Source of the DNA: Micromussa lordhowensis
Lineage: Eukaryota; Cnidaria; Anthozoa; Scleractinia; Lobophylliidae
Reading direction: 5' to 3'
Assembly (NCBI GenBank): GCA_964020085.1
Contig: OZ026605.1
Location: 1,470,701-1,534,700, forward strand
Length of the DNA stretch: 64,000 bases
Shown here: in pieces, positions 46,188 through 60,100 of the stretch
Layout of the letters: every line of letters begins with the position of its first letter
How positions within the stretch are numbered: position 1 is the first letter of the stretch
Program-made: the position numbers and the translations under genes
Notes under the pieces: generated by a model
Database searches by the model: none
What the model saw: the letters and a program-made list of their open reading frames with translations, nothing else
What the model was told of the DNA's origin: nothing

Positions 46188-49100
46188 GTTATTATTATTG
46201 TTACTATTCCTGCCTCTAAATACCCCCAAATGTAACCAGAATATCTTCAAGGAGCAAAACTCTCCTAAAATGACCTCAAGAAAGTCAAGTTGGATCACAA
46301 CTATGACCGTAGGTGAAGGAAAATAAGTCTTACTGTAAGAAATCACTATAAACAATAGTTTTTTTGTATTGTACTATTTTTTACTGATTTTAAATTCCTT
46401 AAATTACTTGAAAACGCGAGGTATATCTTTGAAAGGACACTGCTTCAAGTTACGTGGCTATTGTTATTATATAGGGCGACCTCAATGAAAATATGACCAC
46501 TTCGTTGCGATTGAATATTCCACTTATACGAATATCTATTATTAACTTGTGAAACATAATTAAGAAGGAGGGAAATATCTCTTGCCTGACCATCCCCTTC
46601 ACCGTAAGGTGTAAAAGATCCGCCATCCACACTGTATGCCAGCGTGTAGCTCGTCACCATCCAGTTAGCATCTGATCGACCTTGAGTAGCGACGGCTGTC
46701 ACTTTGGTCACCTTACCCAAATCAAACTGTAGAAACTGGTTAGCATCGTTGTATTGCGCAGCCCAGCCTCCTTTATAACTTCCCTCAACTTCTTTCCGCA
46801 TCCTGCCCCGGTCAGGTCCATAATATGGACTGTACTGTGATGATGCCACAATGGCAGTGCTTGGAATTTTGCCGCTCTCAATACCCAGGGGATCCTGGCA
46901 TTTGATTGGTGGTGGTGTGAAACCTTGAAAAGAGGTCACAGTTGAACAAAACCATACACTTCAGCGCAAGTTTTCAATATTGATAAATGGTGAATCCACA
47001 AAAACTTGAAAAAGATCATATACGTAAATAACTGTATTAACTACTTATTAACCGAGAGTGAGGTCTTTATGGGAAAATCTCGGACCGAGACCTTGCCGTA
47101 TTGACCGAGCGATAGCGAGGTCAATACGGCAAGGCTGAGGTTTGAGATTTTCCCGTAAAGACCGAACGTTCGAGGTTAATAAGTTGTTTATTATATGGCT
47201 TTTTGCTTGGCTTTTGCAGGCCCGTAATCGGCCCGTGGGCATTACGGGAGAATAATGTCCTAGTATTAGCCAATCAGAGCACACGTTAGATTGGATACAA
47301 ACCCAAGTCATATAATAAAAGTGGAATAATGATCATCATTCGAAGTACTGTTACTGGTATTTGTTAAATAAAGAACATGAAACGTCATTTAAACAGATTC
47401 TATAGATTGAGCGAAAACACAATGATTTAGAGAAGGCTCTGTAAGAATAAATGGAAACAAGGAGGCAAACGAAATTCTGGACACTTTTAACTGAGTAGTG
47501 ACTTAAAAAATCGGGGAACGCACCTTGCCGGCAACCACAGAACTCTGCACGTAACGATATGTAACCCTGCCAGGTCTTGGGCTTGATACGAAGATAACGG
47601 GTTATGATCGGATTCTTTAAAGTATGTGTTACTACTGAATATTGATCGCTGTTTCCGGTAAATACCTTGAAAAAATGGAACGGAAAAAAATTGTATAAAA
47701 CTTGATAAAATTACATAAAATTACGTAAAAGAATACAGTTTAGGGGACAACATGTTCCCCTCAGATTACACTTCTCGATTTTTTAAGATAAAGTGAGTCT
47801 AGGTAACCGTCTTAGTTTGCATTACTAACGTTTCATTGTTTATTTTTTCTATACTGTCTATTTAATTGTAAATCCACAATACCTATATCAAAGATAAACC
47901 CACATTAGACAGATTGGCTTAAATTTATATAAAGCACTGTAGGTTTTGTGGAGGCTCTGTGGTCTCATTAGTGCGAATCGGGCGGGTTTGAGCCATGACC
48001 GGGGACATTTTGGTTTGCTCTTGAGAGACACACTACTCTCACAGTGCTTCTCTCAACCAAGGCGTACAAATGAGTGCCGGCGGATTTAAAGATAGGGGTA
48101 GCCCTGCGTTGGACTAGCATCCCATCCAGGGAGGAGTAGAATATTATTCCTATTCGGTTCAGGCTACCGGGATAAACCCCGCCTTGATGCGCCACTGTCA
48201 CATATGCAGACTTTTACTGTAGCCTGTTTACAGCAAGCCGAACAGAATGGCCATACACAAGTTGACGCAATGTGTAAAAATATTCATAAAGGTACCTTGA
48301 CTACGCCATCCTCCTTGTAATCCTCGAAGAACACACCATCGTAGCTGTAGCTAAGACAGTAGCTCTTTACCCACCACCCTCCATCCTGTCTCCCTTGTGT
48401 CGCCACCTTTGTAACCTTGCTCCATTCACCAAAGTTCACTTCAAAGTATTGGAACTCGTTATTTGTGGAGACAGCCCAAGCTCCGTACTGGCCTGATGGT
48501 GGCTGGAAATGTAATCGACCGTTTCTTGGTCCCATGGAATTTATATTGTATGACGTGGATGCTCTTAGAGCGGAGTCTGGAATCTGGTTGTTTTGCATTC
48601 CAAGAGGTGCTTGACAAGTAGGTGGCTTTGGCGGAGTGAAACCTTAAACAAGTAAAACAAAAAGGTAAAGATAAGTGAACCAAGAGCAGTAAGCACTGGT
48701 GAAAAGTAAACCAGATAAAGCTAAATGTTGAGATTATATCAAAACAACATCAAAAGATAAAAGGTAGATGATTTTTATATATTTCTTTTATAAGTCAAGA
48801 GTTTCTATCGAATTTTAGAAAAAGCCTTCTCTTAAGTTCTCCCGACTTGACACAAAAGCTCTCACTTTTTAGACAGGCAATTAGATGCTATTAGCTTTTG
48901 TACTTCGTACATGTTTGCGCCTTTTCACGTTTGCGTACCGTGCTAGGCTAGACAACCCAACCTCCCTTTCCCTCCCTAGCCCTACGGCCTGTCACGCAGG
49001 CTAAAGAACACACGGCTGCTTCAAAATAAATTCCGATGTTTTGATCTACAGTGCTGTTTGTTTTGACTTCTTACTACGTAATGACAAACATATTTCGAGT

Positions 49101-50254
49101 TATCGAGAGTAAAATCATTTAGAAATTGACCTGAAGGGAGACCAAATTTGCTTCCAGTTTGTGAGAGGTTCCAGTTGTTATTTTTAGCCGTAATTTCTAA
49201 AGTTCTCATTTATACACGTTCGTATTTTGAACGAGTTCTGAGTTCCTCATTGAAACATGTTAAAATAAATGATTGATTGTCGAGGGTACAAGTTACTTGG
49301 AAACAACTCAGTAAATTTTTGATGGAAATCCAGTGAAAATCGACTTTGGTTTGAGTTGGTGCGCCGATTCATTTCTAATTGGAAGAGTGGACCAAAGTGC
49401 GCAAATGTTCTCACCCTCTCTGCATCCATAAATCTCCACTCGCAGTGCGATGAAATTTTTCCAGGTCTTGGGATGAATCCTGACGTAGCGCGCAATAATT
49501 GGTGGATTAAGAATGTTGCCCACTATTGTATTTCTGTCTATATTGCCTGGAAATATCTGAAAAGTAAAGCATAAACTCGCATTCTCATCTGAAACATTTC
49601 TTTACTTATCAATCATTATTTCTCATATTTTCATTGTCTTATCATATTATTAAGGCGAAACGTAATTTATTTACTACGGACTTGAATTACAACATATGAA
49701 CATAACCTGAAGTCTTCCGAAGATTTCTTCTATTTAGCAAATTAAAGCTTTACACGGAAAACAAAGGATCTTGCGACGGTGTCGAAAGATTGTTAACTAC
49801 TGTTAGTTACAGGTTAATTCAGAATGAGGTTTCAAAGATTACTGGAAAATGTCTGAGATAATCCGAAGCTAACCAACGCTTGAGAAGCCTTAACTGAAGG
49901 CTAACTTACGACGCTGGTCACGTTCGGGCCCAATACATGGTTTCTTAGGTGTCCCGAAACCTCCCAAACGGTTTCACGTTATGGTTTCATCGTTTCATGG
50001 TTTCATGGATTCAAAGCGTCGAGGTTTTATAAGTTCTAGGGGTTTTGGAAGTTTCGGGACACCTAAGAGCCCATGTATGGGGCCCGATCGTGACCAGCGT
50101 CGTAAGTTTTAGTCTCCTCCGCAGCCGTTATTAGGTTCGTCACGCACGTTGCGTAAGTTTCGATATGTAGTTATCGGCCTTGCTTCATTATTATGTCATA
50201 TCTTAGTACTCATTTTTAGTCGAGCTAGAATACTCTGACACGTGAATAAAGTTG

Positions 50255-50285
<31 letters not shown>

Positions 50286-53258
50286 ACTTGCAATCTGTTT
50301 GGCTCTCAGCAGTGCTATCAATTCAAACGCACTTTTTTTTGCTCTAAATCGCATCTTTTTCCCAGCCAATGAGAATGGAATACTAAAACAAAACTAACAG
50401 TTACATTTCAAAGATGGCGGTAAGTTGCAGTTAAGCCAGTGCGATTCACTCACGAATCGTTCAATTTTTTCGCTTTAAATCGCATCTTTTTCAGAGATGT
50501 AAAAGCGTTTCCGATTCCACTTTTTTAATGAACCCGAAACCAGATCATTCAATGTTAGTACTGATTAAATCCCGAATGATATCTATAACAAAATTCTCGA
50601 TCGTGATTGGTTCTTAACACGTCAATAACGTGCATTTAAATGGCTTCCTTCTCAATGTTTCCTGCAGTTTTTAAAACTTACAGTGCCACTCACAATTTCG
50701 CTCTAAAGAAGTTTTCAAAAGACTTCCTCAAATGACTTACATAGCCATTCCTGTATGACTCATAGCTCCCACCATTGACTCTAAAGGATAACGAGTAACT
50801 GGTGGTCCACCAGTCGTAACTGTCTCGGCCCTGAGTAGCAATTCCGGTCACTTTGGTATTTTCCGCCAGGTCAAATTGAATCCACTCCCCTGTATTAGAT
50901 GACTTAGGAGACCATGCACCGATATAGCTTCCTTGGGTCACTAGACGCAACCTTGCTCTCTGTGATCCATAATATATGTTATATTGTGAAGAGGGGGTGA
51001 TTGCGCTATCTGGAATCTGGTTCACGTGTTCTATTCCAAGAGCCGTCGCACAAACGATCTCTGGCTTCTCGAATCCTGAGCAAAAATATGTAATGAAACA
51101 AATGTCAATCGTAGAGTACATTTTTTTAACCTTTGATATCCTGAAATGACATTAAAGGTAAGCGAATAATGAGGATGAGATGCGTCTGTTGTCTCTAGCA
51201 AGTGAGCGAGTGTAGTGCTAGTGGGGATGTTTATTATCAGGCCTTCACTCTAACGACCCTCACCATTATTTATATTTGCCAAGAGATGATGATCTAGATC
51301 AATGCCTCTTTTGTTTGCTTATGGCCAGTTTCTAAAGTCACTTTCCACGAGTTTCCAGGGATAATAAAGAAGGAGTGTGTTATATAAAATTGAATAGTCC
51401 TCGTTAATTTTTCTTTATCCATTTCTGTTAAGTCCTTCCAAAACAATCCACACATACTTAACATATTCCATTACTGCTCTAGCACGTACTATCAGATAAG
51501 ATTTTCATTTTTGTGCCTAGTGCTCGTAGAGCTCAAGGCACTATGTTATCGTGCATACGTGTGCGTCCGTAACACATGCTGTTCGTGTATTATGTCATGA
51601 AGTGTCCTCCCTTTAAGGTTTTTTTTTGGCGACGTGTAATATACCATGAAGTGTCCCCCTTCACTTCATAGAGGCCTTTTGCTCATAGATGTTATCGTGC
51701 ATATATGTGTGTCCGTAACTCGTGTTTCTCTCGTATTCTTTCGCCAACAACTCGAGACCACTTTCTGTGTTCGTTTGATTTTCGTATCCCGAGAAGACAT
51801 GGCGTAGATGGCAACTTTTTGCTACGATCGCTCCATTGCACGTTTGTTCAACGACGTTGGTAAGTTTTCTTTGTTTTGATTTAGGCAAGATGTAACTCAG
51901 CTGTCGTCGAAATGACCTTTTTCGAATAGTTTTTGCCTCTGAGTAAATAAAAATATCTGATTACCATCACGCCAAACGCACCCTATGCAAACAATGTAAT
52001 CTGATTCGCTGACTTCGCAGGGATATATAACTTCTCCGTTAATTTAAGATTATAGCTCCAAACATCGGCAAAAGTAAAATCTATTCCTTAACATTCCAGC
52101 TTCATAGTGTTAAAATTTGCGTGAAATCGAACAAAACCATACATGCTTTTATTACTTAGTTCTTGTTTAGTTATGAATTGTTACAATTGATACTTACTTA
52201 TTTCCCAATAAAATTTCTTGTTATTGTTGTATCATGTAGTCAATGCGCATGATACTAGTTTTCATATCACTAGGCACATGTAGTCAACGACTGCCTATTT
52301 TTTAGGATATCCCTTAAACGACTTCTTGCCATCTGTTATTCAAAAGCGCATGCTTCGGCTGATAACACCTCCTTAGCTCTTATTGTGGACATCACGAAAC
52401 ACTTGATCCAGTAGTTTCATAATACATTATGTTCGCAATAGATCGTCTTCAAGTGACTTATCACTTTCTAAAATCCAAAACTAAAGAGCCACCGAAGTTT
52501 TTATCCTCATCAGGCATAAGAGGCGGTATACTTCTATCTGCTTACAATTTTAAAGCTCAATAGCGTGCTTCGTTTGAAAACTAGAGCATTTTGAATTTCA
52601 AGGTTATGGAGGTGCGCGACACAAGGCTACGATCGAATTTTTTGAAAATATATACTTATGTCATGATTTTAAGCCTTTTTAGAAGTTAGAGCAAAAAGTG
52701 CTTATGTTTATGCTAGTTTGTTCAGTACTGATAATCAGTCGCTTACATAGCCAAAGTAAGTTCCAGATTTTTTATACTATTTTCCGGCCGTCATGTTGGT
52801 TTGCCACGGATGTACACCAACATGGCGTTACCATACTGGGCTCTGTAAATTTCTGCGAAACATTTCGACGAATATCTGAAGTTTGGGGAAACACACAGGC
52901 CTAAAACTTGAAGAAGTGTCTTATCTTCTATAACATCACAATTTCTACAATCTATAGAAAAACAAATGTGGGTGGTAAATTTTATCTCGCCGTTACCTTC
53001 TCTGCAGCCATAGAATTCCGCCCTCAAAGAGATGCGGCTATACCAAGTAATCGGGATAATTCGGATAACTTTGGCAATAATCGGATTTTCGAGGTCATGG
53101 CTAACCACAGTGTGGCGGTCGGAGTTACCAGCAAAAATCTGAAACAGAACAAAGCGAAAGTTACATCACCGCCAAATAAATATGTTAATGACCATGCAAC
53201 CAAGTGCTACTGCAACTATCACATTATATTTTATAGCAGGCCCCAGTTGTTCAAAGGC

Positions 53259-53293
<35 letters not shown>

Positions 53294-53330
53294 GCGGATA
53301 AGTGTTAACAAAACAAACCACGCTATCCAC

Positions 53331-53367
<37 letters not shown>

Positions 53368-53651
53368 TTTCGAACAACCCGGGCCAGAACTCTAAAAAAC
53401 AAGCACCTCGTTAATTAAGGCTTGTTTCGATCAGTTGGCCCGATGACGATTTCAGTCTGCAGGGGTTGGTTTTTGTTTTCTTTCCTTATTCAAGAACCTT
53501 TTTAGGACTATGGAACTCCTCCAGGTGAAGCGGGTGGGTACTCAATGAATCTTCATAGCCTGTAAAAAGAGCTCAACTACCTCCAAGGTTTAAACACCGG
53601 TTTAGCTTACGGCAAAGAAACTCGAACGATGAACTCCACATTTTTTGCGCA

Positions 53652-53701
<50 letters not shown>

Positions 53702-55550
53702 TATTTATTATTATTTGTTCTCCTTAACAAAAGGATTAGTCTTTTCACAGTGTAAAAACGCTTATCTTTCTTTTTGACGCCGAGAACCCTCTTTCGTAGC
53801 CATCAAGCAAATGCGCAAGCCAAAATTTTCAAGTGTTCGTGGTTTCAATGTCCTCGCTGCCAATGGTATACGCTCATTTTCTCAAATAATACTGCATGGC
53901 CAGAAAAGATGTCTGCCTTATTTGTTATACAATCCCTAACACCATCCTTCCGATACTACTTCTGTCATGAACATTTCTGCTCACTTCTTAAGGCTGTTCT
54001 AATATGATCAAGAGCGATTCTCTTGGTATGCTACATGGACTTGAGTTGTCAAAGGTGAATTGATCAACACGACACGAGCGCGGGACAAAGAAAAAAATCT
54101 GAGTCCCCGACAGGAATCGAATCCATGACCTCCCCAGCATCGGGCGGGCTCTCCATCAACATTAACTGAGCCACGAGAACTCATAGAGAGCAAGGTCATT
54201 TAACTGAGTTCATATGTGACAGGCGTCCTGAATACTGCTAGGATCAGCACTGTAGAATGCATCGTGAGTGTACCGAGAAGTGAATAAAGATGGTGAATTT
54301 TAAGCTCGGCAATGGAATGTGAAAGGTGAATTGATCAACATGACACGAGCATGGGATAAAGAAAAAAATGTGAGTCCCTCCCTGTCGGGGACTCAGACAT
54401 TTTTGTCCCACGCTAGTTGAGTTGTTGCGCTGAATTTTTTTTTATATTTGCGACGCTTTAGAATACTTGTCCCCGATGATCCTTTCACACACAACGAGGA
54501 TGGAAGATACATTTCTTTCGGGTGTAGTCTCCTCTTCTATCCTATATGAGTGCCTCACCCTCACCCATGGTATTCACTGTTTAGATTGATAGATAGAGAA
54601 TAACACCTTGAAATGGAGATCATTACGTCGCATATATACCTTCTTTACATTGTTTTCTTTGTAGTCTTCAAAGAAAACGCCGTCGTAGCTGATTGAGATA
54701 CTGTAGCTCGTCACCCACCAGGATCCATCTTGCCTTCCTTGGGTAGCTAATCCGGTCACCTTTGTATAACTCCCAAAGTCTGCCCCAAACCACTGAAATT
54801 TGTCATTCGTTGATGTGGCCCAAGCTCCGTACTTAGTCGGGCCCGTCTTTGCTTGGAAATATAACCTCCCATTTTCTGGACCCATGGAGCTGGTGCTGTA
54901 GGAAGTGGAGGCGCTGAGAGCAGAATCCGGGATTTGGTAGTTTTGCATGCCAAGTATTTGTGCGCATTTTTTCGTCACTCCAGGAGTGAAACCTGACCGA
55001 GAGATGATACAAATTAATGAAAGAATAGGGTTTGGATAATGTCCGCTTAAGATTTATAAGATATTTGAGGTATATAAGATATTTCATTCAAGCTGCAAGG
55101 TTAGTGTTTCCTCTGTTGTTAACGTTCTCTAAATGAACATTTTTAATTTGGGCAGACACTATTCACAAAAAGTCTGCTAGTCCTTCAAACCTGCAACTCA
55201 TTTCTGAATAATGTAAAAATAGTAGATACTCCTTACGAGAAACGCAATTATAATTACAAAATAGCAGTTCTGCTTCAACTTCATCATCTTTTCCATTCCC
55301 TCTTCCACGACCACGTAACGCAAAACGAAACAGCTCTCATAAATAATTGAAACTTTTAGAAAATCCCCCTCCGTTCAAAGACGACTGAGCAACCATATCT
55401 GTCATCTGATGAAGGAGAAGCGTTACTCGGCCACTCAAAATGCTTTTTGCTTTTTTAAAGTAGCTCAGAGTAGCTTGATATTTAGGACGCTCTTTGCCGA
55501 CTTCATCATTAACATTTCGCTGCATTAGTGTATGACTTAATAACAACAAC

Positions 55551-55596
<46 letters not shown>

Positions 55597-57094
55597 GTAA
55601 TTAAAATATTTAAACAGGGAGCCCACTTCTCCATAAGGTGCTCTTCAGCGGAGCCCTGCATAAGTTATTTTGTAAAGTTAAAATATATGCTAAGTCAAAT
55701 TTTAAAAGCCAAGAGTTAGAACACCTATATACATAAATACATTATAAATATAATAAAACTAGTTAACACGTGATATATCATTACAGCAAACGTACCTTCC
55801 TTACAGCCATACAATTCCACTCGCAAGGCGATGTGCCCTACCCAAGCCTTTGGGTTAATTCTTACATATCGAGCTATAATTGGTGGATTTAGGATACGAC
55901 CCTCTTTTGTGTTCCAGTCCCTATTACCTGTGATCTCCTAAAAAGCAACAAAATTAAATCGACCAAGTCAGAAAACTACGAGCCACGTAAAAAGGAAACA
56001 GCAGCTCCTGAGGCCACCAGACGTATCATCGAATTAAGCAATAGAGCACTTTTTCCGTGTTTCGTATAGCCTCATCTAAACACGAGGAGGGTTGAGAGAA
56101 TTCGAGACAGTTATGCAAACCCTCGACTACGTCTCGGGTTTGCATAACTTTCGAGAATTCTCCCAACCGTCCGAGTATTTAGATGAGGCTATATAAACAC
56201 GGAAAAAGTGCTCTGTTGCTTTTATAAAATAGTTCTCAAAAATACCCGCAAATCTAAAACAGCACAACCGTGTTTACATACTCTCATCTATAAACACACC
56301 TATCGACCAATGAGAGCGCGCGTAGTGGCTCAATTATTGTATAAAATACACTTGTACTATAGAGTTAGCGTAATTTCAATCAATATTGAATTTCAATCGA
56401 AATTGAATTCTGTTATATCTTTGACCGTTTAATTAGAGCCAAAACTAGTATGATCATCGCAGTTATATATATACACAACTTAAGCAGTTAAAATTGTGTG
56501 AAAGTGAAATTAAAGCCTGAAAAAATTCAGGCCTAAAAGGGATTCGAACCCATGACCTCTGCGATACTGGTGCAGTGCTCTACCAACTGAGCTATCAAGC
56601 CAACTGGGAGCTCGTCACCTTGTTAGTTCGTTCGTTCCAGCTCCCAGTTGGCTTGATAGCTCGGTTGCTAGAGCACTGCACCGGTAGCAGAGGTCATGGG
56701 TTCGAATCCCGTTGAGGCCTGAATTTTTTCACAACTGCTCAAAGTGGTACTATGATCAAATTTTTACTCATGAATTTTTAATCACGATGGATTTCACGAA
56801 AGATTAAACACGCCGTTTTCTGTTTGCAAATATCTAAATATTGATTTCAATATTTTAGTGATTTTCAGCTCGGAGAACATGAAGTAAAGCCATGAACTTG
56901 ACCTAAAATACTTATATGCTTGCTAGATCACGCAGATCAGGTACCATTGGCAAATAGCAATATAGAACGCTTAAGGTGGCCAGAAAATCCTTTAATATCG
57001 GGGAGGTCTGGAACCCAGTATGTTGCTATGGTAACAAAAATGTTACGTTCATATTGTGAAGCACCCCTAATAGAATCGTACTGCCAAGAATCAA

Positions 57095-57127
<33 letters not shown>

Positions 57128-60100
57128 GTTCATCATATTTGAACAAACTCCGGTTGAGCTTATGACATCATCACCTCGTTAATTTGCACATCTTAAAACT
57201 TGAATATCTCTGGAACGAAAAGAGATATTTGACATACAGTAATAAACAGCAGTTGTTTTAAAATGGCTAAGATAGGAAAGATGCGATTTTCGTCATAGTA
57301 CCACTTTAAGTTGTGTATATAACTGCTATGATCATCTATGTTTTGATATCTTTCTCCGCAGTTCAGATATATGATCTTTCATATATTTATTTGCATTTCT
57401 CACCATCTACGGGTATATTACGAACAGTGTGTATTTGTAAGGTTATGAATCGAATCCCGTTAGTGACTTCTGTCCCACGCTAGCGGCATCCTGAATGCTT
57501 CATCTTTCAACCTTTCATTATACTAATGTTGAGTTAGTTTTTTCATTCTCTCCAGAATTGTTCGTAATACACACAGACCTAACAACTGTAAGGTAAAGTC
57601 TGCATACGAGCCAAGTGGTCTATCAGGCCGGAGCTTATCCCGGTTTCCGTAGCATGAAGCGACTAGGAATATTTCTGCTCCCCCCTGGATGGGATGCCAG
57701 TCCATCGCAGGGTTACCCCGGCATTAAATTCGCCGGTGCCCATTTATACACCTGGGTGGAGAGAGGCACCGTGAGAGTAAAGTGTCGTGCCTAAGAACAC
57801 AACGCAATGTCCCAGGCCAGGGCTCGAACCCGGAGTCGAGCGCACTAACCATGAGGCCACCGTACCTCCCTAACCTAACAACTGTTAGCCTGCGTAGCAA
57901 GCGTTTCCGTGGCGCAAAAGAGCGAAGAACGGTGATTTTGGCGTTTTGTCCGCGCGAAAAATGGGTCGAGAGCAAAATAGGAAGGAGGGGGTGGGGGAGG
58001 GGAAGGAAGGAAACGCTTGCGGACAAACCCCTTGATTTTGAAAACCTCCGTTCGCCAGCGAACGGAGTTCTTGATTGGCTGGAATGGGCAATTATTATTG
58101 ACATGTGCCGATCATAGGTCTGATTTGTCATAGTGTTGGCTGCGGCATGCCAGTTTTTGTCACATATTTGCTGTACAAACATTTAGTCTTCTCGTCGCGG
58201 GGAGTTGTCACGAAAACATTTCCAGAGTTGGTTTTATAAACAACTTTGACTTGGAGGCCGCCTTCGGGAAGATTATCTATATTCAGATACTGGTCAAGAT
58301 TTTCGCCAGTTTCCTTCGCAGATGCTTGAAGCCTCTCCTGCCCAAATTTCAAAGTTTTTCGCGGAGACTTTCCGATGTTGGTTTTTGTTACAGGCGATAA
58401 CACTCGAACCGATTTGCGGATCGGGCACTTTCCCTCTGGCATATCCAGCAAACGCTTCTTTACTGGAGTTGACTTTGTACGAGTCGACTTGCTAATTTTA
58501 CCTTGTATCGATTCCTGGACGAATGAATACAGTGATCCTAAATTTCGAATCTTGCGAGCGCAAGGGTTACAAACGCAACTTGAATACTCGTCACATTTTA
58601 CCACCTCAATTCCAACTTTCTGGCAGACTTGTGCTAAAACTTCACCCTTGCAGTCCTTCCTTTTAGATGGATTGAAAAGATTTTCTGTAGAAATATGGCT
58701 TGATTTTAAATTACCAAATTTAAAATCTTTGAAATTGCAGTTACAAAGCATCGGTCGCTCGGATTCATCGATATTTATTTCCACCCATAACATATTTTGA
58801 CAAGAGTTTGTTTTGGCTCAACACGTGTCCTCGAAAGTTCACTTCCGTTACGAAAGACCGAAGATTTTATTGGTCAATTTATGACAGCCGATGGCAGCAT
58901 GAAATCTCATTGTGCGCACTCAGGCGTGAAATGCAGAGTGGGCGGTTTTCAAAATCAAGGGGTTTGTCTGCAAGCGTTTCCTTCCTTCCCCTCCCCCACC
59001 CCCTCCTTCTTATTTTTGCTCTCGCCCCATTTTTTCCCGCGGGCAAAACGCCGAAAACCCCGTTTCTTCGCTCTTTGCTCCACGGAAACGCTTGCTACGC
59101 AGGCTAAACAACTGTAGGTTCTGAAATTTACTGATTAATTTCAATCAATACGACAATAACAATAAACTAACCTCGCCATTTTTGTAGGGCTGAAACTGTC
59201 CACCATTGCTGTAACTCAGTGTGTACTTGGTGACCCACCAGGAGACTTTATCTCTCCCCCGAGTCGCGATCCTTGTCACTTTTGTTGTCTTCCCCAAGTC
59301 TATCTGTAGCCATTGTCCAATATCAGCATACTTTGACGACCACGCGCCGTAATAACTACCTTCTGACTCTTTGTTTAATCTGCTTCTTTCAGGTCCACAG
59401 TACACGTTATAGTTTGACGTTGACTTTAAAGCAACGTCAGGAATGTCTCCACTTTCCATGCCCAGTGCATCTGCGCAGACGATCTTCGGTGGTTCGAATC
59501 CTATAAATGTAACAAACAATGGAACATTTCCACGGTAACCCAATTACGTTTGCGGCACAATCTACGAATCCAAAAAGGTCTACTTTTGGGGGATTTACGG
59601 CTGATTGTTTTTAATTTTAAGGAGAACTGAAAAATTGCATCACACCATGCTGAAACTAATTTCAATATTAAACTGGTGTAACTGGTCTGGCTGGGAAAAG
59701 AAGATTTACTACATACATTAAGGTGGTTCGAAATAGTTTTCATTTTCCCTAGACTAGTTCACAAATTCTTTTCAAAATTATGTTTGGTTCATCGTATCAC
59801 TATGAAATTTGGCACAGAAATAAAAGAAACATCATAGATTCATTACATGACATTCATTTTAGAAAATCTGTTACCATAGCAACCATATGACGCATTCAGT
59901 TGAGCCCCTAAAATCGAAATCTGTTGTCTTTTTTAAAAAATTGGTCGGTGAAATCTTCTCAAACTGCAATATTATATGTCACCAGAAATGACCTTCAAAA
60001 TATTTCAGTTTAAAAAAAATCTGTAGGGTAGATTAAGAAAAAATCCTCTTTTTGACTATTGTTCTCTTATTTTTTTTCCTGCCTACAGAATTTTTTAAAA

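Noticed and set aside
56533..56605. Possible functional tRNA-Thr (AGT) on the minus strand
   Set aside because: It folds with wobble pairs, but it is one arm of a palindromic repeat with a degenerate partner and a related collapsed copy at 2912.
57782..58117. 111-codon plus-strand ORF overlapping SINE and MULE ends
   Set aside because: It crosses a SINE head, a target duplication and a transposon TIR; it is a chance frame.
58375..58800. 141-codon plus-strand ORF inside the MULE-like element
   Set aside because: Antisense shadow of the 221-codon minus-strand ORF, which has the cysteine pattern.
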